A DNA stretch of 64,000 nt. Origin: Ischnura elegans (Eukaryota > Arthropoda > Insecta > Odonata > Coenagrionidae). The position numbers were made by a program, and so were the translations under genes. Positions within the stretch are counted from its first letter, which is position 1; the number at the start of each line of letters is the position of its first letter. A model generated the notes under the pieces. The model searched no databases and was not told the origin of the DNA. It was given only the letters and a program-made list of their open reading frames with translations. The stretch spans positions 87,913,030-87,977,029 of the forward strand of contig NC_060246.1 in NCBI RefSeq assembly GCF_921293095.1, written 5' to 3'. This document shows, piece after piece, positions 33,601 through 43,112 of the stretch.

Positions 33601-34618
33601 TACGCCCTAAGTCGTAGGGTCCTCGAGAGCACACATCCGAAAACTCATTCAACACTGTTTTGAGTTCCTCTAATTCCGCTTCACTAACATCGGCACAGTT
33701 TAAGTCAAAGAGGGAAGATGCTGGGGGAAGATGCGCGTTCTCCAGACTAAAAACGGGCTTTTGACATGTTTCCACTTGTTCTCCACAACACTCGTGCAAT
33801 ACGCCCACTTTCGTGTCTTTGTATAGAGTCACTGTCTCTCCCAAGGGATTCAGGAAAAGCATATTCACCGTATCCTTCACGTTATGCAAACTCCGCGCAC
33901 CGAAAACGCCATAACGCTCTAAAAGTTTTGGGTTTGGCTCGATTATCCCCACTTTTTCTTTGAACCCCGGGTCCGAGCTCACCCAACACTCCACTACCAC
34001 TTCGTGGTGAGGAGGAAGAACAACGTTCTCCTTCAACGTCACTGCGCAGCCCCACTCGCACTTTCCCTCACTTGTAAGAAAAGGCACCGCTTTTCCGCGG
34101 AGAAGAATGCAATTCCGGGAAAAAGCCACGTCACACTGATGTGCTCGCAGAAAATCGGCACCCAGGAGGCATCCCTTCGATAGGCGCGGGGCGATGAGCA
34201 CATCATGAGAGAACTCTTCCCCTCCGATCTGAAGCATCACTTCACCCTTCCCAAGCACCCGTAATGGCTCCCCATTCGCCGTGATTAGTGTCACATTGTC
34301 TGTTATGATTTTCCCCGAATTTTCGGTGCGGCTCCATATTTCTTCCGATATCAATGACACTGCCGCTCCCGTGTCTATTAGTATCTCGACGGGGGTCCCC
34401 GAAACGGATCCGTGCACCAGGGGCACTGACTCGGACAAAATTGTCCAAATTTCCTTTACTCCGCGTCCTCCGACGCCCTCGAGCGGTGAAGTAGTGTCTC
34501 GGTTTCCTTTTTCGTCTGCGGCCGAGAAGGTTACCACCTCCTCGGCCTTCCGTCGTTTCCCGAGAAGGAAAGCCGTGGGCATTCGGCTCTCAGATGGCCC
34601 TCTTCGTCGCACATCCAA
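30683..34618 (-). CDS. pol: Pol polyprotein (PR-RT-RH-IN)
   Basis: Open frame of 1311 codons (residues counted from 34618). Protease: IDTGA at 81-85. Reverse transcriptase: first catalytic Asp in STIDMASGYW (about 444) and YLDD at 506-509. RNase H: CDAS Asp at about 655, Glu 696 in RRELLAV, Asp 721 in RTDHNSL. Integrase: His 880, His 887 and Cys 917/920 zinc-binding motif, then D949, D1008 and E1044 with exactly 35 residues between the last two. A GPY/F-type module (WTGPFQIIRKL) follows near the end. It has no start of its own in a good context. Translation should enter by a -1 shift at 34555-34561, so residues before that overlap gag. No stop, frameshift or missing catalytic residue was seen, so it is probably active. 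Lineage within Ty3/Gypsy is not settled here. Confidence 0.97.
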   Translation of the reverse strand: MDVRRRGPSESRMPTAFLLGKRRKAEEVVTFSAADEKGNRDTTSPLEGVGGRGVKEIWTILSESVPLVHGSVSGTPVEILIDTGAAVSLISEEIWSRTENSGKIITDNVTLITANGEPLRVLGKGEVMLQIGGEEFSHDVLIAPRLSKGCLLGADFLRAHQCDVAFSRNCILLRGKAVPFLTSEGKCEWGCAVTLKENVVLPPHHEVVVECWVSSDPGFKEKVGIIEPNPKLLERYGVFGARSLHNVKDTVNMLFLNPLGETVTLYKDTKVGVLHECCGEQVETCQKPVFSLENAHLPPASSLFDLNCADVSEAELEELKTVLNEFSDVCSRGPYDLGRTNILKHTIETSDVSPIRQPPRRLPIHRRGEVRRIVEEMMRDDIIEESSSPWSSPIVLVKKKDGSTRFCVDYRRLNSVTHKDAYPLPRMDDILDSLAGATAFSTIDMASGYWQCEVAEVDREKTAFTTGDGLYQFKVLPFGLCNGPSTFQRLMDLVLAGAQWRSCLVYLDDVIIFGRDFREHVERLTDVLIRLRKAGLKIKPEKCQIMKPSVKFLGHIVSKNGVATDPDKIAAITQWRSPASLEELRAFLGTVSYYRRFIRDFSQIACPLHRLTEKHALFKWSAECEDAFQTLKRKLTCSPILAFPRMDCEFTLDCDASGMGIGAVLSQRQEGEERVVAYYSRTLSRAEKQYCVTRRELLAVVNSTRHFRQYLLGKRFVVRTDHNSLQWLRSFREPEGQVARWLEQLSEYDFLVVHRPGNKHGNADGLSRSVCKQCARGEGELISAEIDAVLEAPSESVRERQSKDPVLRRVMEALEAGIRPSEGERRGDCPKAKALWTQWDRLVFKDGALFRRWEEEGRDAERLQIIVPAEARDEILRALHDSPVGGHLGYEKTLGKVRERYYWPGYTKDVEIWCRTCEDCSRRKSPPHQQRAPLGHCPTGGPMERISMDILGPLPQTKLGNKYILVVADEFTKWTEAYAMHNQEAETVAHHVKGFVCRWGVPREIHTDQGRQFESRLFQEMCKVIGAVKTRTSPYHPQSDGQVERFNRTLLAMLSQWTDMESEWDEHLDSVMLAYRSAKHSSTGFTPYFLMFGREVRLPIELEWGIPDVQRGVAKEGDFVRRLRESLEKAHDLARQRLGSAHLRQKEQYDRRCHGAPFEEGERVWLHDPATARGKCRKFHRPWTGPFQIIRKLSEVTYRVKKVDNPRRRLVVHFNRLKRWEERPGGDTEKECDNTDGVEETKDGPREAETAREKPVVRGGGGWKFFSIPPTHEGQATPAAREEPPAEAVIEPTMRYPRRVTREPQRFQAGL
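34520..34561 (-). promoter_or_regulatory. -1 programmed ribosomal frameshift signal
   Basis: On the minus strand the slippery heptamer G GGA AAC (34555-34561) sits in the correct gag phase. It is followed by a 7-nt spacer and an 11-bp stem GGCCGAGGAGG / CCTTCTCGGCC (34537-34547 with 34520-34530, one G-U pair) closed by the 6-nt loop TGGTAA. The gag stop TAA is in the loop. Slippage puts ribosomes exactly in the pol frame (GGG AAA CGA). Confidence 0.9.
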
Positions 34619-35373
34619 CAGCGCGGCCGATCTCTGCGCCTCACACTGGAATTAGGGCGCCGCCTCTCCGGAGCGGGAGCGGGGGCGTGGTCTTCACCAC
34701 TCGACATAACCATCCCTCGTAACAATTGCAACACCTCTCTCATTGTCTCTGAGTTCTGTGTCAACGCGGCCTCCACTCTGTCCTCGCGACCGCACCCTCG
34801 ACTCTCCACACCGATATCCTGAGACCTGACGAGCGTCGCCGGCGCCAACGCATTCACTCCCCTGGTTGATGACTCGGCGAAATGGATTGCCTCCATCTCG
34901 ATTGCAACGCCGATTGCTTCTTCGAGGCTAGCAGGTCTCGCCTGCTTCACCCACACTCGAATGTTCCCGTCGAGCCCATCGAGGAAGCGGTCGCGCACTA
35001 CGGCCTTTCTCGCATCCTCGGGCCAGGAAGGGTATGCGCGCCGAGCAAGGCGCCCGAGGTCCGTGGCAAAGGCGGCGATATCTTCTCCGGGGTTGCGCGC
35101 CCTTTGGACGAATCGCGCCTTCTCCTTCTCGCTCGCTTCCCTTGGGTTGAAGCGCCGCCCCAATGCCTCCCGCGCCTTTGCATAGCTCCCACGGTTTTCC
35201 TCCGGCAGATCACGAAATGCCGAGAGAGCGTTCCCTGTGAGGCAGAGTCTCAGATACAGTGTCTTCTGCTCCTCAGGCCACTTATTTATTTCTGCAACTG
35301 TCTCAAATTGGAAGACCCAGTCTTCCCACTCCTCCGCACCACTAAACTTCTCCGGCATCACCATACCCGCCAT
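34531..35373 (-). CDS. gag: Gag polyprotein with CCHC zinc knuckle
   Basis: A 280-codon frame starting MAGMVMPEKFSGAEEWEDWV. It is a Ty3/Gypsy-type capsid (retrotransposon gag domain, about residues 10-150) with the conserved helices FETVAEINKWPEEQKTLYLR, LTGNALSAFRDLP and ALGRRFNPRE. A single CCHC knuckle, CWMCDEEGHLRAEC, lies at about 252-265 for RNA packaging. Gag forms the particle in which reverse transcription occurs. The frame ends in TAA inside the frameshift hairpin. Its last 88 bases overlap pol in the -1 frame, so Gag-Pol is made by frameshifting and free Gag by normal termination. The start is the first ATG, after a short leader from the primer-binding site. No damage was seen. 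Confidence 0.95.
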   Translation of the reverse strand: MAGMVMPEKFSGAEEWEDWVFQFETVAEINKWPEEQKTLYLRLCLTGNALSAFRDLPEENRGSYAKAREALGRRFNPREASEKEKARFVQRARNPGEDIAAFATDLGRLARRAYPSWPEDARKAVVRDRFLDGLDGNIRVWVKQARPASLEEAIGVAIEMEAIHFAESSTRGVNALAPATLVRSQDIGVESRGCGREDRVEAALTQNSETMREVLQLLRGMVMSSGEDHAPAPAPERRRPNSSVRRRDRPRCWMCDEEGHLRAECPRLSFSGNDGRPRRW

Positions 35374-35421
35374 GGCTGCCGCCGCCGAACCGCACGCAAA
35401 ATCTCAGGATCGAGAACACAA

Positions 35422-35438
35422 TCCTACCGACTGCGCCA
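35422..35438 (-). promoter_or_regulatory. Primer-binding site
   Basis: One base after the 5' LTR the minus strand reads TGGCGCAGTCGGTAGGA. The TGG start pairs with a tRNA CCA end. The cognate tRNA was not identified. The sequence also fits the tRNA box A consensus TRGCNNAGNNGG, noted as a curiosity. Confidence 0.75.
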
Positions 35439-35439
35439 A

Positions 35440-35632
35440 TGTAGCGCCGGTTCGCTGGAGAAGGATATTCAAAATAACGTTCGCTCACTTCGAGGTTCAA
35501 ACCACGACTCCTTTATTCTCTCTCTTTTACAACGGGCCCCAAAGCCCTTCTCTCGTTGAGGGCTTCCCGCCCCCACCTCCTGGGTTTCCCCCAAGAGTCC
35601 ATGTCCTGAGCAGCCGACAGCGCTCGGCTACA
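35440..35632 (-). repeat. 5' LTR
   Basis: 193 bp, TG...CA ends, identical to the 3' LTR. It should hold the promoter; no clear TATA element was picked out. Confidence 0.95.
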
Positions 35633-35687
35633 AGTGGTTTCAAATTGAGGAGAGATAAGGGAAGATCGCCGCCTTAATTGTCGTAGG

Positions 35688-36400
35688 ACCATGAAGCAAA
35701 TCTCTCTTCCATCGGTGCGTGCTGTGTGTTTGCGGACATTTGATGCGTGTCAGCCCTTGAAGTTTCCTCCCTCAAATTTGAATATTCTCTTCTTCTGCCT
35801 TATGGTAATACTTATTAAGAATTGATTTTGCATTGCTGAAGAATATTTTACCTAAAAATGTGAGGTATAAGAATGGACTTTTAGGAATGGATTGACTCGG
35901 TGAAATTCGAAATTCCCTTCACCAAGTCATATTTCCAAATGGAAGACCACCTTTCATATGTCATCTCTTCTCTAACTGAGATATTACTATAATTACAAGG
36001 TGCTTGATTGGCTGAGGAAAGTGGTTTAATTTCCGATACTAACTACCATGAAGCAAGTCTCTCTTCTACCAGTGCCTGTAGTGTGCTCGCGGGCAGAAGT
36101 GTTTCCCTCTTTTGATTTTCGTTTCCTAAATTTGTATATTCTCTTATTCTGCCTCTTGGTAATAGTCATAAAGTATTGATTTTGCATTACTGAAGAATGC
36201 TTTGCCTAGTAAATGCGGGGTATTGCTGGCTTTTAGGGATGGGTTGACTCAGTGAAATTTGAAATTCTTATCACCGAGTCATATTTCCAAATGAAAGGCT
36301 GCCTTTTAATGACAGGCTATCTCTCCTCTAACTTAGATCATACTGTTAATTACGAGTTGTTTGATCGACCGAGGAAGATAGTTAATGTTCCAATATGAAC
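35688..36400 (+). repeat. Two-unit tandem duplication, about 356-bp period
   Basis: Unit 1 (35688-36043) and unit 2 (36044-36400) both begin ACCATGAAGCAA and share TATTCTCTTNTTCTGCC, TTGATTTTGCATT, GAAGAAT, a TTGACTCNGTGAAATT block and TCATATTTCCAAATG. They are clearly diverged, so the duplication is old and predates the adjacent retrotransposon insertion. Confidence 0.85.
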
Positions 36401-39400
36401 TATGAGTTTAACTTCCCAAACTAGTTTCTCCAGCTGAAAAACGCGTTTAAAATTTAATAGTTTTATATTTGAAGTATATGGTTTTAATGATTAAATGGTC
36501 ATTTATTACTTATGAAGCATATTGAAGCGAGACTAAATGAGAATTACCCTCATATGAGGTCTACCTTCAGTGCCAACGATAATCTGCTTTATTTTTAATA
36601 ATATCTGTTATAATCTATTAACTAGTTCATGTTTATCATTAGTTACGAGTGCTCTATCAAACTATTCGTTCCCTTAAATAGGGAATGGTGTACCTAATTT
36701 TCGGTTATATTCGATATTTATCGGCCGTTTTCAAGTATGCCGTATGGTGTATGAATCCAAACGTAAAAAAAATGAAAAGCGCCCTCTAGATTTATTCAAA
36801 TCACGGCATTAAAGGAATTTACGCATGATGCTGAATTTATTTATTTCTTTTATATTGCGGAAGGAGTGCAACGTATTCAACTGGGGTTTAAATTTCCGAA
36901 TGAGAATATAAACTGGTTTCTTGTAATTGTATCGAAAAATCATGAAAATTAGTCAGTTAGTGTATTCACTGATTGTGGTAAACATTTTAATTGAACATCA
37001 AAAGGGAATTGGTTATAGTATCGCATCTTCCTCTACATGAATGTATATTTCTCCATTTCGCTTTGATATGCGTATGGAATTTATCACCTTTAATTTTTTC
37101 CTAAATTTAATCGTACTTTCTGCCTGTAGGTCATTCATATCGTGTATATAAGTCTTTCAAATCCTGTTTTTACGTTGCTGATTTATTATCACTCAAGATG
37201 CCCCTATTTTGTTGGGTTGTGAATCGGTGTATGGGAATTGGAAAAGGTTGGGGCTAAATGGCTCGTGTAAAATGCAAAAAGATACCATTTTTGTATCAGA
37301 AACTTAGCTTTTTTAATGCTTCTTGTAAACAGAAAAAATTGGATTGAACAGGTATGCTAATTTTTGAAGAATGATTTTAACCGCGTTTATCTTCAAGTAG
37401 TAGGTATATTGAGGATGCAGTCAAACATTCATGAGCATTGAGTATCGTATAACTGGTAAACGAACTGTTGCAAAAATCAATACTTCGATTTAATGCACGT
37501 ATTTCAGGTTCTGTACAATTTATAACTTTGAAATTGATATTACGCAATCAATATCTTTCTCTGCGATATAATGTTTCATAGAGGACAACTTTGTACCTAT
37601 CCAAGACCGTTCCACGATCATTCGAGTTAACGCATAGTGCTTTTGATACAGATATTTCAATTAAGATACCGTAAGGAATGCGTGTGATGATAAATAAATT
37701 GGTTTCTATGTTTTTCTTTTATTAACATTAATTTTTTACTTTTTAATAATAGTGATTTTTTATCACTGTAAATTTTTATCAGTGCTCCCGACAATGCAAA
37801 TTCCTCCCCTGGTATAAGAACTAGTTTACATGAATAAATTAACCGCAATAAACAATCAAATGAACATTTAGAATAAATTAATGCTTACCGAAGGTTCCTT
37901 ACGCTGAATTTATCATATTATCATATATCTTTCCTTACCTAAGTCATGCTCACTTATTAATAAAAAATCCGAAAATTTAAGCGGGATGGAGTGGAATTTC
38001 GCCAAATTAAATCAAACATAATTTTCCACAGTAATTAAATTTGTTACAACCGACTACAAACCAAGACAGCATAATTAGAAAGAGAGACTTGCTACATTCC
38101 ATGATTCTAAAATTTATTACGACCTAGCTTTCAATGTCACTACGTCATGATCTAGGTCGTAAAAAAATATATAGTCGTAGAAAATTGCTGGTGTTTCTCT
38201 CTAGTTATGCCGCCTCTGGTCTGCCTATTAGTTTACTTTCATCTGCGTTGCCTTAGACTTCTATGATGGTCAGTTTTAGAAGCTATGAACTAATTTAAAC
38301 TATTTGTGATACATTTAACTGTTACATACTATTCACAAGAAATATTGTTTTTTGGCACTATATCCTGGAGAGGAATATAATTTGTGCCAGTATCACAGCA
38401 ACCTCGCATTCAAGCTCGCGGAGGTATTACATCCACTCCAGTCTGCCAACAGGTGGCTTTGGAGAGTTCCGAGGAGGAGTGGAGGGGACTAATTCACCAC
38501 TCTACCCATTCAACACCGCGCGAATATTTATCTGTGTACTCTCTCCCTCTCGGCCCTGCCAAGAGGGCGACCTCGATAAGGGCTTTGGGCCGACCAGAAT
38601 GACCTCATCGGCCGTTGATGGCGAAGAATTTGATTAGGCCATCCCTCGTTTCCCTTGTTTTGCTGCCTTGACCAGCATTAGATATCTATTAAGTGTGCCG
38701 CGGCGGAAATCACGCTGAGGAGATCAACACGCATGCATCGCACTTTGTATTTCATTCGCAGCCGTTAAAGCGTACATTTCATGTATATATCTCTCTTTTG
38801 GAGCGACGAAGTTAATTTTCTTGTTTTAATGATCATGGTCAAAGATTCAGCCATATTATAATCCTCGCTAGCATGAACTATGTTAGTAAGATCTCAGAGA
38901 TTCAAAATGGAATGGTTCAGATGCTTCAATTTCAATTGAGGGTTGATTTTCCTTTTGACAGATAATATCTATACCATCACCTTTAATGAAATTGCTTTGA
39001 AACAACTGCATTTACTGCCCAGCGCGGCTTTATCGCAAACTTTGGATCCGACACATTACGCCCATCCTTGATGGACAAAGAGTTGTTGATATCATCTCCA
39101 TTAACGCATCAGGCTTGAAACAACCGCATACTCGTCTTGTCTAGGGGAAAATAATGTTGTACCACGCGCAGTGCGTGTGTAGATGCACAACACATGATTC
39201 GGAAGGTCGCTGGGAATAGCCCATCACGCTGTTAAAGACCATCCGCATCCCATCATTTGTTCTCCACGCATTCGACTGGCCAGACCCGAAAATTATGCCG
39301 TCGATACGCCCAGGGCTCATCAAAAACGTCCGTGACATTACAACCACACCTTCCATTTGCCCAATTTTATTCTTTAGCGCAGTATACCTGATAAGAGGGC

Positions 39401-40310
39401 GAGAAGGCTCTTGGGAATGTTTCTAAGCATTTGGGGCACGCTAACCCCAGGGGAATTATTCGTCAGTCGTCAAATCCTTCCAACATTAAAGGGCTCGCAT
39501 GTTTGTTTGCGATGGATTCGTTGAAATTGATACGACGATGACGGGTTGGGATGCCTTTTAAAAGGTACGCTCTGTAGTTAGCGCGGCTGGTCACATGACC
39601 GCTGCAGGGTTGTGTGTGGACGCCTTATCACCCGACGTAGTGCTAAGCTAATTTTCTAAATTGACGCTCTGCGTGAGATGTTGAATCGGGTGATTGATTG
39701 TGATGGGGCATTGTCGTCCAGGATCCGTGCCTGTCCAGTACGGACTTAATGTGAAGGGACCTCGGATTATCCTAAGCGGGTCGTCCCAACTTTAGCGGAC
39801 TGTCTTAGTTATCCGAATGACATTATTTGCATTTTTAAAAAAATATTGACGTCAACCTTACTTAATCGTTTTGCTTGAAAAAAAATATCTTGCTCATTAA
39901 AAACCATTGTTTTTCGTGATGATCGAAGTAATGTCTTGTTGCGGGTCTAAGTGTTTTTTTCGTTGTTAATGCTTGTGTATTAACTCGTTAATCTCGTCAA
40001 TATGCTGCGTTTTTCATTCTTTGAACACAGTAGTCAGGGAAGTCAAAAGCAAGTATTCGAAATGTGATGTTACCAAAGAGTGATGAAAGTAAAATGGATT
40101 TACCGCATAAATAATGAGGATAAGTGGACGGTAAGAAAGACATAGGAAAGCCACGAATGAATTGCATGCGGAAAGTTATCAATGAAGTAAAAGGGGAGAA
40201 ACATGTAAATTTGAAAAGGTAAACTGATGAAACAACGGAAGGGAGAGCTGCGTCAAGCCAATCTTCGGATATTTAACTTATGATCATGGTGGCTGTAAGG
40301 AATAGTTTAC
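36401..40310. other. Long AT-rich non-coding stretch
   Basis: No gene supported. A somewhat GC-richer patch lies at 38390-38660 and another at 39000-39800; ORFs there (38384-38602 plus, 39141-39356 minus) lack motifs or splice context. Confidence 0.45.
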
Positions 40311-40315
40311 CACTA

Positions 40316-41059
40316 CACGATGCGTTCCGAAAGTAATGCGATTATTTGATGAAATATCGATGCGTTTCAGCGCTACCTTAATCCGAAGGAACATTAAGAA
40401 GTCATCTGGGATGACTTAAGGACTATTGGGATAGTGGGGCAGCGTTTAAACCTTGTATTTGGCCAGGAACTCGCGTAGTGCGTTGTGGCAAGACGCGTTG
40501 ACGAGATGGAGTGGCCAGGTAGCGAAGATGTCTTTTCTTGTCCTGAGGACACTTTTTCGGAGTCTTTCCAGCGCATCCACGTAGTAGGGAGCATTAAATG
40601 TCTGTCCTTGAGGAAAAAATTCATTATAGATCACTTCTTTGCTATCGAAAAAGATTATGAGCACTGATTTCACTTCTGATTTGCTTATTCTTGCCTTTTT
40701 GGGCGTGAACATCTTTCCTGCTCTTCATAAAGGCCTTACAACACCTCAAAACATCTGAGTAGGACAAAACGTAGTGTCCCCGTAAGATTTAAAAGTAATT
40801 TTAAGTCTCCTCAAGAGATTATGTTTAGTTTAACACAAGAAAACTTTGCTCGATCGTTGATTCCATTTTTTTCATGACACGTTCGGTGCGCAGAGTTTTA
40901 CAGTAACTGACGCTTCCAAATCTTGGAGAGCACTAAGAATGGCTTTGCGGTAAAGCTTAGCGTTCACTCCACCTACTTCAAGTAGTTTGATCCCACTCAT
41001 AGCAGTAGGAGTGGCGCGAGAAATTCAATTGGATTACTTACGGAACGCACCCTGAATGA
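40316..41059 (-). mobile_element. Internally deleted mariner transposon
   Basis: Terminal inverted repeats start TGCGTTCCGAAAGTAATGCG (40321-40343) and TGCGTTCCGTAAGTAATCCA (complement of 41027-41049), matching at about 20 of 23 positions. TA lies outside both ends (40314-40315 and 41060-41061). It is about 740 bp against about 1.3 kb for intact mariners. Transposase remnants are read on the minus strand. Confidence 0.85.
40446..40712 (-). pseudogene. Mariner transposase catalytic-domain remnant
   Basis: An 88-codon open stretch matches the mariner catalytic core: SEVKSVLIIFFDSKEVIYNE, with the first catalytic Asp in FFDSK, then EFFPQGQTFNAPYYVDALER. The second catalytic segment reads LVNASCHNALREFLAKYKV, where the family has an HDNAxxH-type motif, so the second catalytic Asp is lost (Val in its place). 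Past a stop, TLPHYPNSP and a LMFLRIKVALK segment correspond to the YSPDLAP and third-Asp region. Upstream, scraps of the N-terminal DNA-binding domain (around 40740-40880) join directly to the catalytic part, showing an internal deletion. The element cannot move itself. Confidence 0.85.
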
Positions 41060-41061
41060 TA

Positions 41062-43040
41062 GCATATATGAGACGGAGTGAGAGAGAGAAGAATGCCGAT
41101 GGCGGATAGGCCATTTCTTACATAGAAAAACTTATAAATCAACCAAAATCAAGGCATCAATGCAGTGTGAAGCATACTAATAATTTTTGGTAACCTATTA
41201 TTGTATGTATGTAAAGCATAGGCAGTAAAAAACGTAAGGAAATATTTTAAAAGATGGCAAAGTAAGTAGGGAATCAAATGGGATCTTGTGAATCATACGA
41301 TTTATTACTTCTAAGTCATCGGAATGAAACACGAAGGCCAACCCGGCGGTGGATATGCTTAAAGAGCATGGAGTTAATGGTTGGCATCGTGGAACTCCGT
41401 GAAAGATGACTGTTTCTATTTTCTTAATGAATAAGGGTTTTGTGATTATTTTTTCTTGCGTAGTTCAATTTTTATGCACCCCAATTTTTAGGAACACAAA
41501 ATTCTTTCAAGAAAATTTAATGACGAATCGAATGTTTTCTCAGGTGACGAACTGTAATTGTACTGTCAGTAATGTAATTATGCTGTTCAGTTATTAAAAT
41601 GTTAACTTAAAACATCATGCCAGTCTCAGAATTACCTATCGCTGAGCAATTTATATTTGTTTCATAGTCCAGTGATTCAATGTTAATCTTGGATTGTAAT
41701 TCATGGAAGAATGACAAGTGTGAAACCTTAGAAAGTCTCGTTTTAAAATTGAACTTTCATGCCTTATAGATTTCTCTTTTTTTCCAATAGAAGATCGGTA
41801 ATTTTAAGATTATTGTTTACTTGCCCAACAGGAAGTAAAAGAAAAGCTTATTCGACGAGGATTTTAAAGAAAAAATATCTTTCCATGAGATTGATTCAAT
41901 TTCTTAACTCTTACCATCTTGCATTCGTATTTATCCCTTGAATAACCATTGAGGCGTCCACTGCGGTACTTATAATAGTCTCTTGTGTTGAGAACTCATT
42001 TCTCCAGCTCGTATACCTCCAGCAGCCGCCAAAATTAGTAAGGTTTATTTAACCTTCGTTGACCGAAAAGCAGTCTTTGTTTCTGTCGCTCGTGAGGAAT
42101 ATTATGTATCTTCACCCATAATTGAGATGATTCTTGACGAAAAAGTAAAAAACCGTTGGTGTTTTTGACCTTGAATCCATATCATATGGAAAATCAATAT
42201 TTAGTTAGAAAATAATATTAGTTTTGAAGTGAAAACATTCGAGGGTGTCACAGATTTGTTTCATGAAGATAATATCACGGCTCTCAGCAGGTATCAGTGC
42301 TGATATAATCGCGTGCTAGACCCATAGAAGTCATAAAAGAAGTTATGAAACCATTGTGTATTTGTTTGTTTGAAAGGCCTGATGCGACATTGATTATTAT
42401 TGTAAAGGTTATGGTAGGTTTACATGGAGCATTTTGAAAATCATGTCGATTGTCCCTCATCATTACCAAATTGAACAACCACCTCCAAATTTCAGTAAGG
42501 GCTATTCCCTTCAATTCTATCAATAAATCCTAATTACTTACACCCCCTTACTCACTAACCAACCTTTATTCCCTATAGAACATTTTTAACATCCTCTACT
42601 CGCTTATTTCTCTCTCAATTTAGATTTTTATAAGTTTAATTATTTTGTTAGACCTTGAGTTTTGCCTGCAGAGTTATTATTTTGATGTATTTCAGAGAGG
42701 GAAGTGAAATATTGTTTGAGGTGATAAAAATCGGATTCAAACATCTTCCTTTGATTGGTCATGTGTCAAAAATGAAATTTCGGCAATAAAAAATTATCGC
42801 TTATTCAGTTTTTCTATTTAATTACAACACGTGGAGCATTCGTCACCAAAATTCTATTAGCTTCGCCAGGATTTTTCATTTGCATCACAAAATGGATACT
42901 TTTGTACTTATTGGTATAGGAAATACTTCATGAATATTTCTCTTTTTCTTTTTACGACGAAAAATTTGCGAAGTTAACATTAAAGCTAGAATCTAGATCG
43001 ACAAGTTTTAATTATGATGGCCTAAGAATTATTATTATCC
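41062..43040. other. AT-rich, no gene recognised
   Basis: Short frames only, none with motifs. Confidence 0.5.
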
Positions 43041-43044
43041 CAGA

Positions 43045-43112
43045 ATTCGATTTGAATCCCAGAATTAGTATTCTTACCACAGCCGTAAGGCTTTCTGGGA
43101 TTCAAATCGAAT
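43045..43112. repeat. Hairpin with perfect 20-bp arms
   Basis: Arms ATTCGATTTGAATCCCAGAA (43045-43064) and its exact complement (43093-43112), spacer 28 nt. The right arm contains a box-B-like GGGATTCAAATC, as in the larger palindromic tRNA-like element at 9778-9923. Confidence 0.95.

Larger units (their letters stand above)
30330..35632 (-). mobile_element. Complete Ty3/Gypsy LTR retrotransposon
   Basis: A 5303-bp element with 193-bp LTRs identical by eye, each TGTAG...CTACA, and a 4-bp target duplication AGTG (30326-30329 and 35633-35636). In transcription order: 5' LTR, primer-binding site, gag, pol (protease, RT, RNase H, integrase), polypurine tract, 3' LTR. The domain order with integrase last is Ty3/Gypsy. 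There is no env frame and no chromodomain. Identical LTRs plus open frames indicate recent insertion. The element is GC-rich in AT-rich surroundings. Confidence 0.97.

Noticed and set aside
34882..35559. 225-codon plus-strand ORF across gag and LTR
   Set aside because: Antisense of gag; gag shows clear homology and a zinc knuckle.
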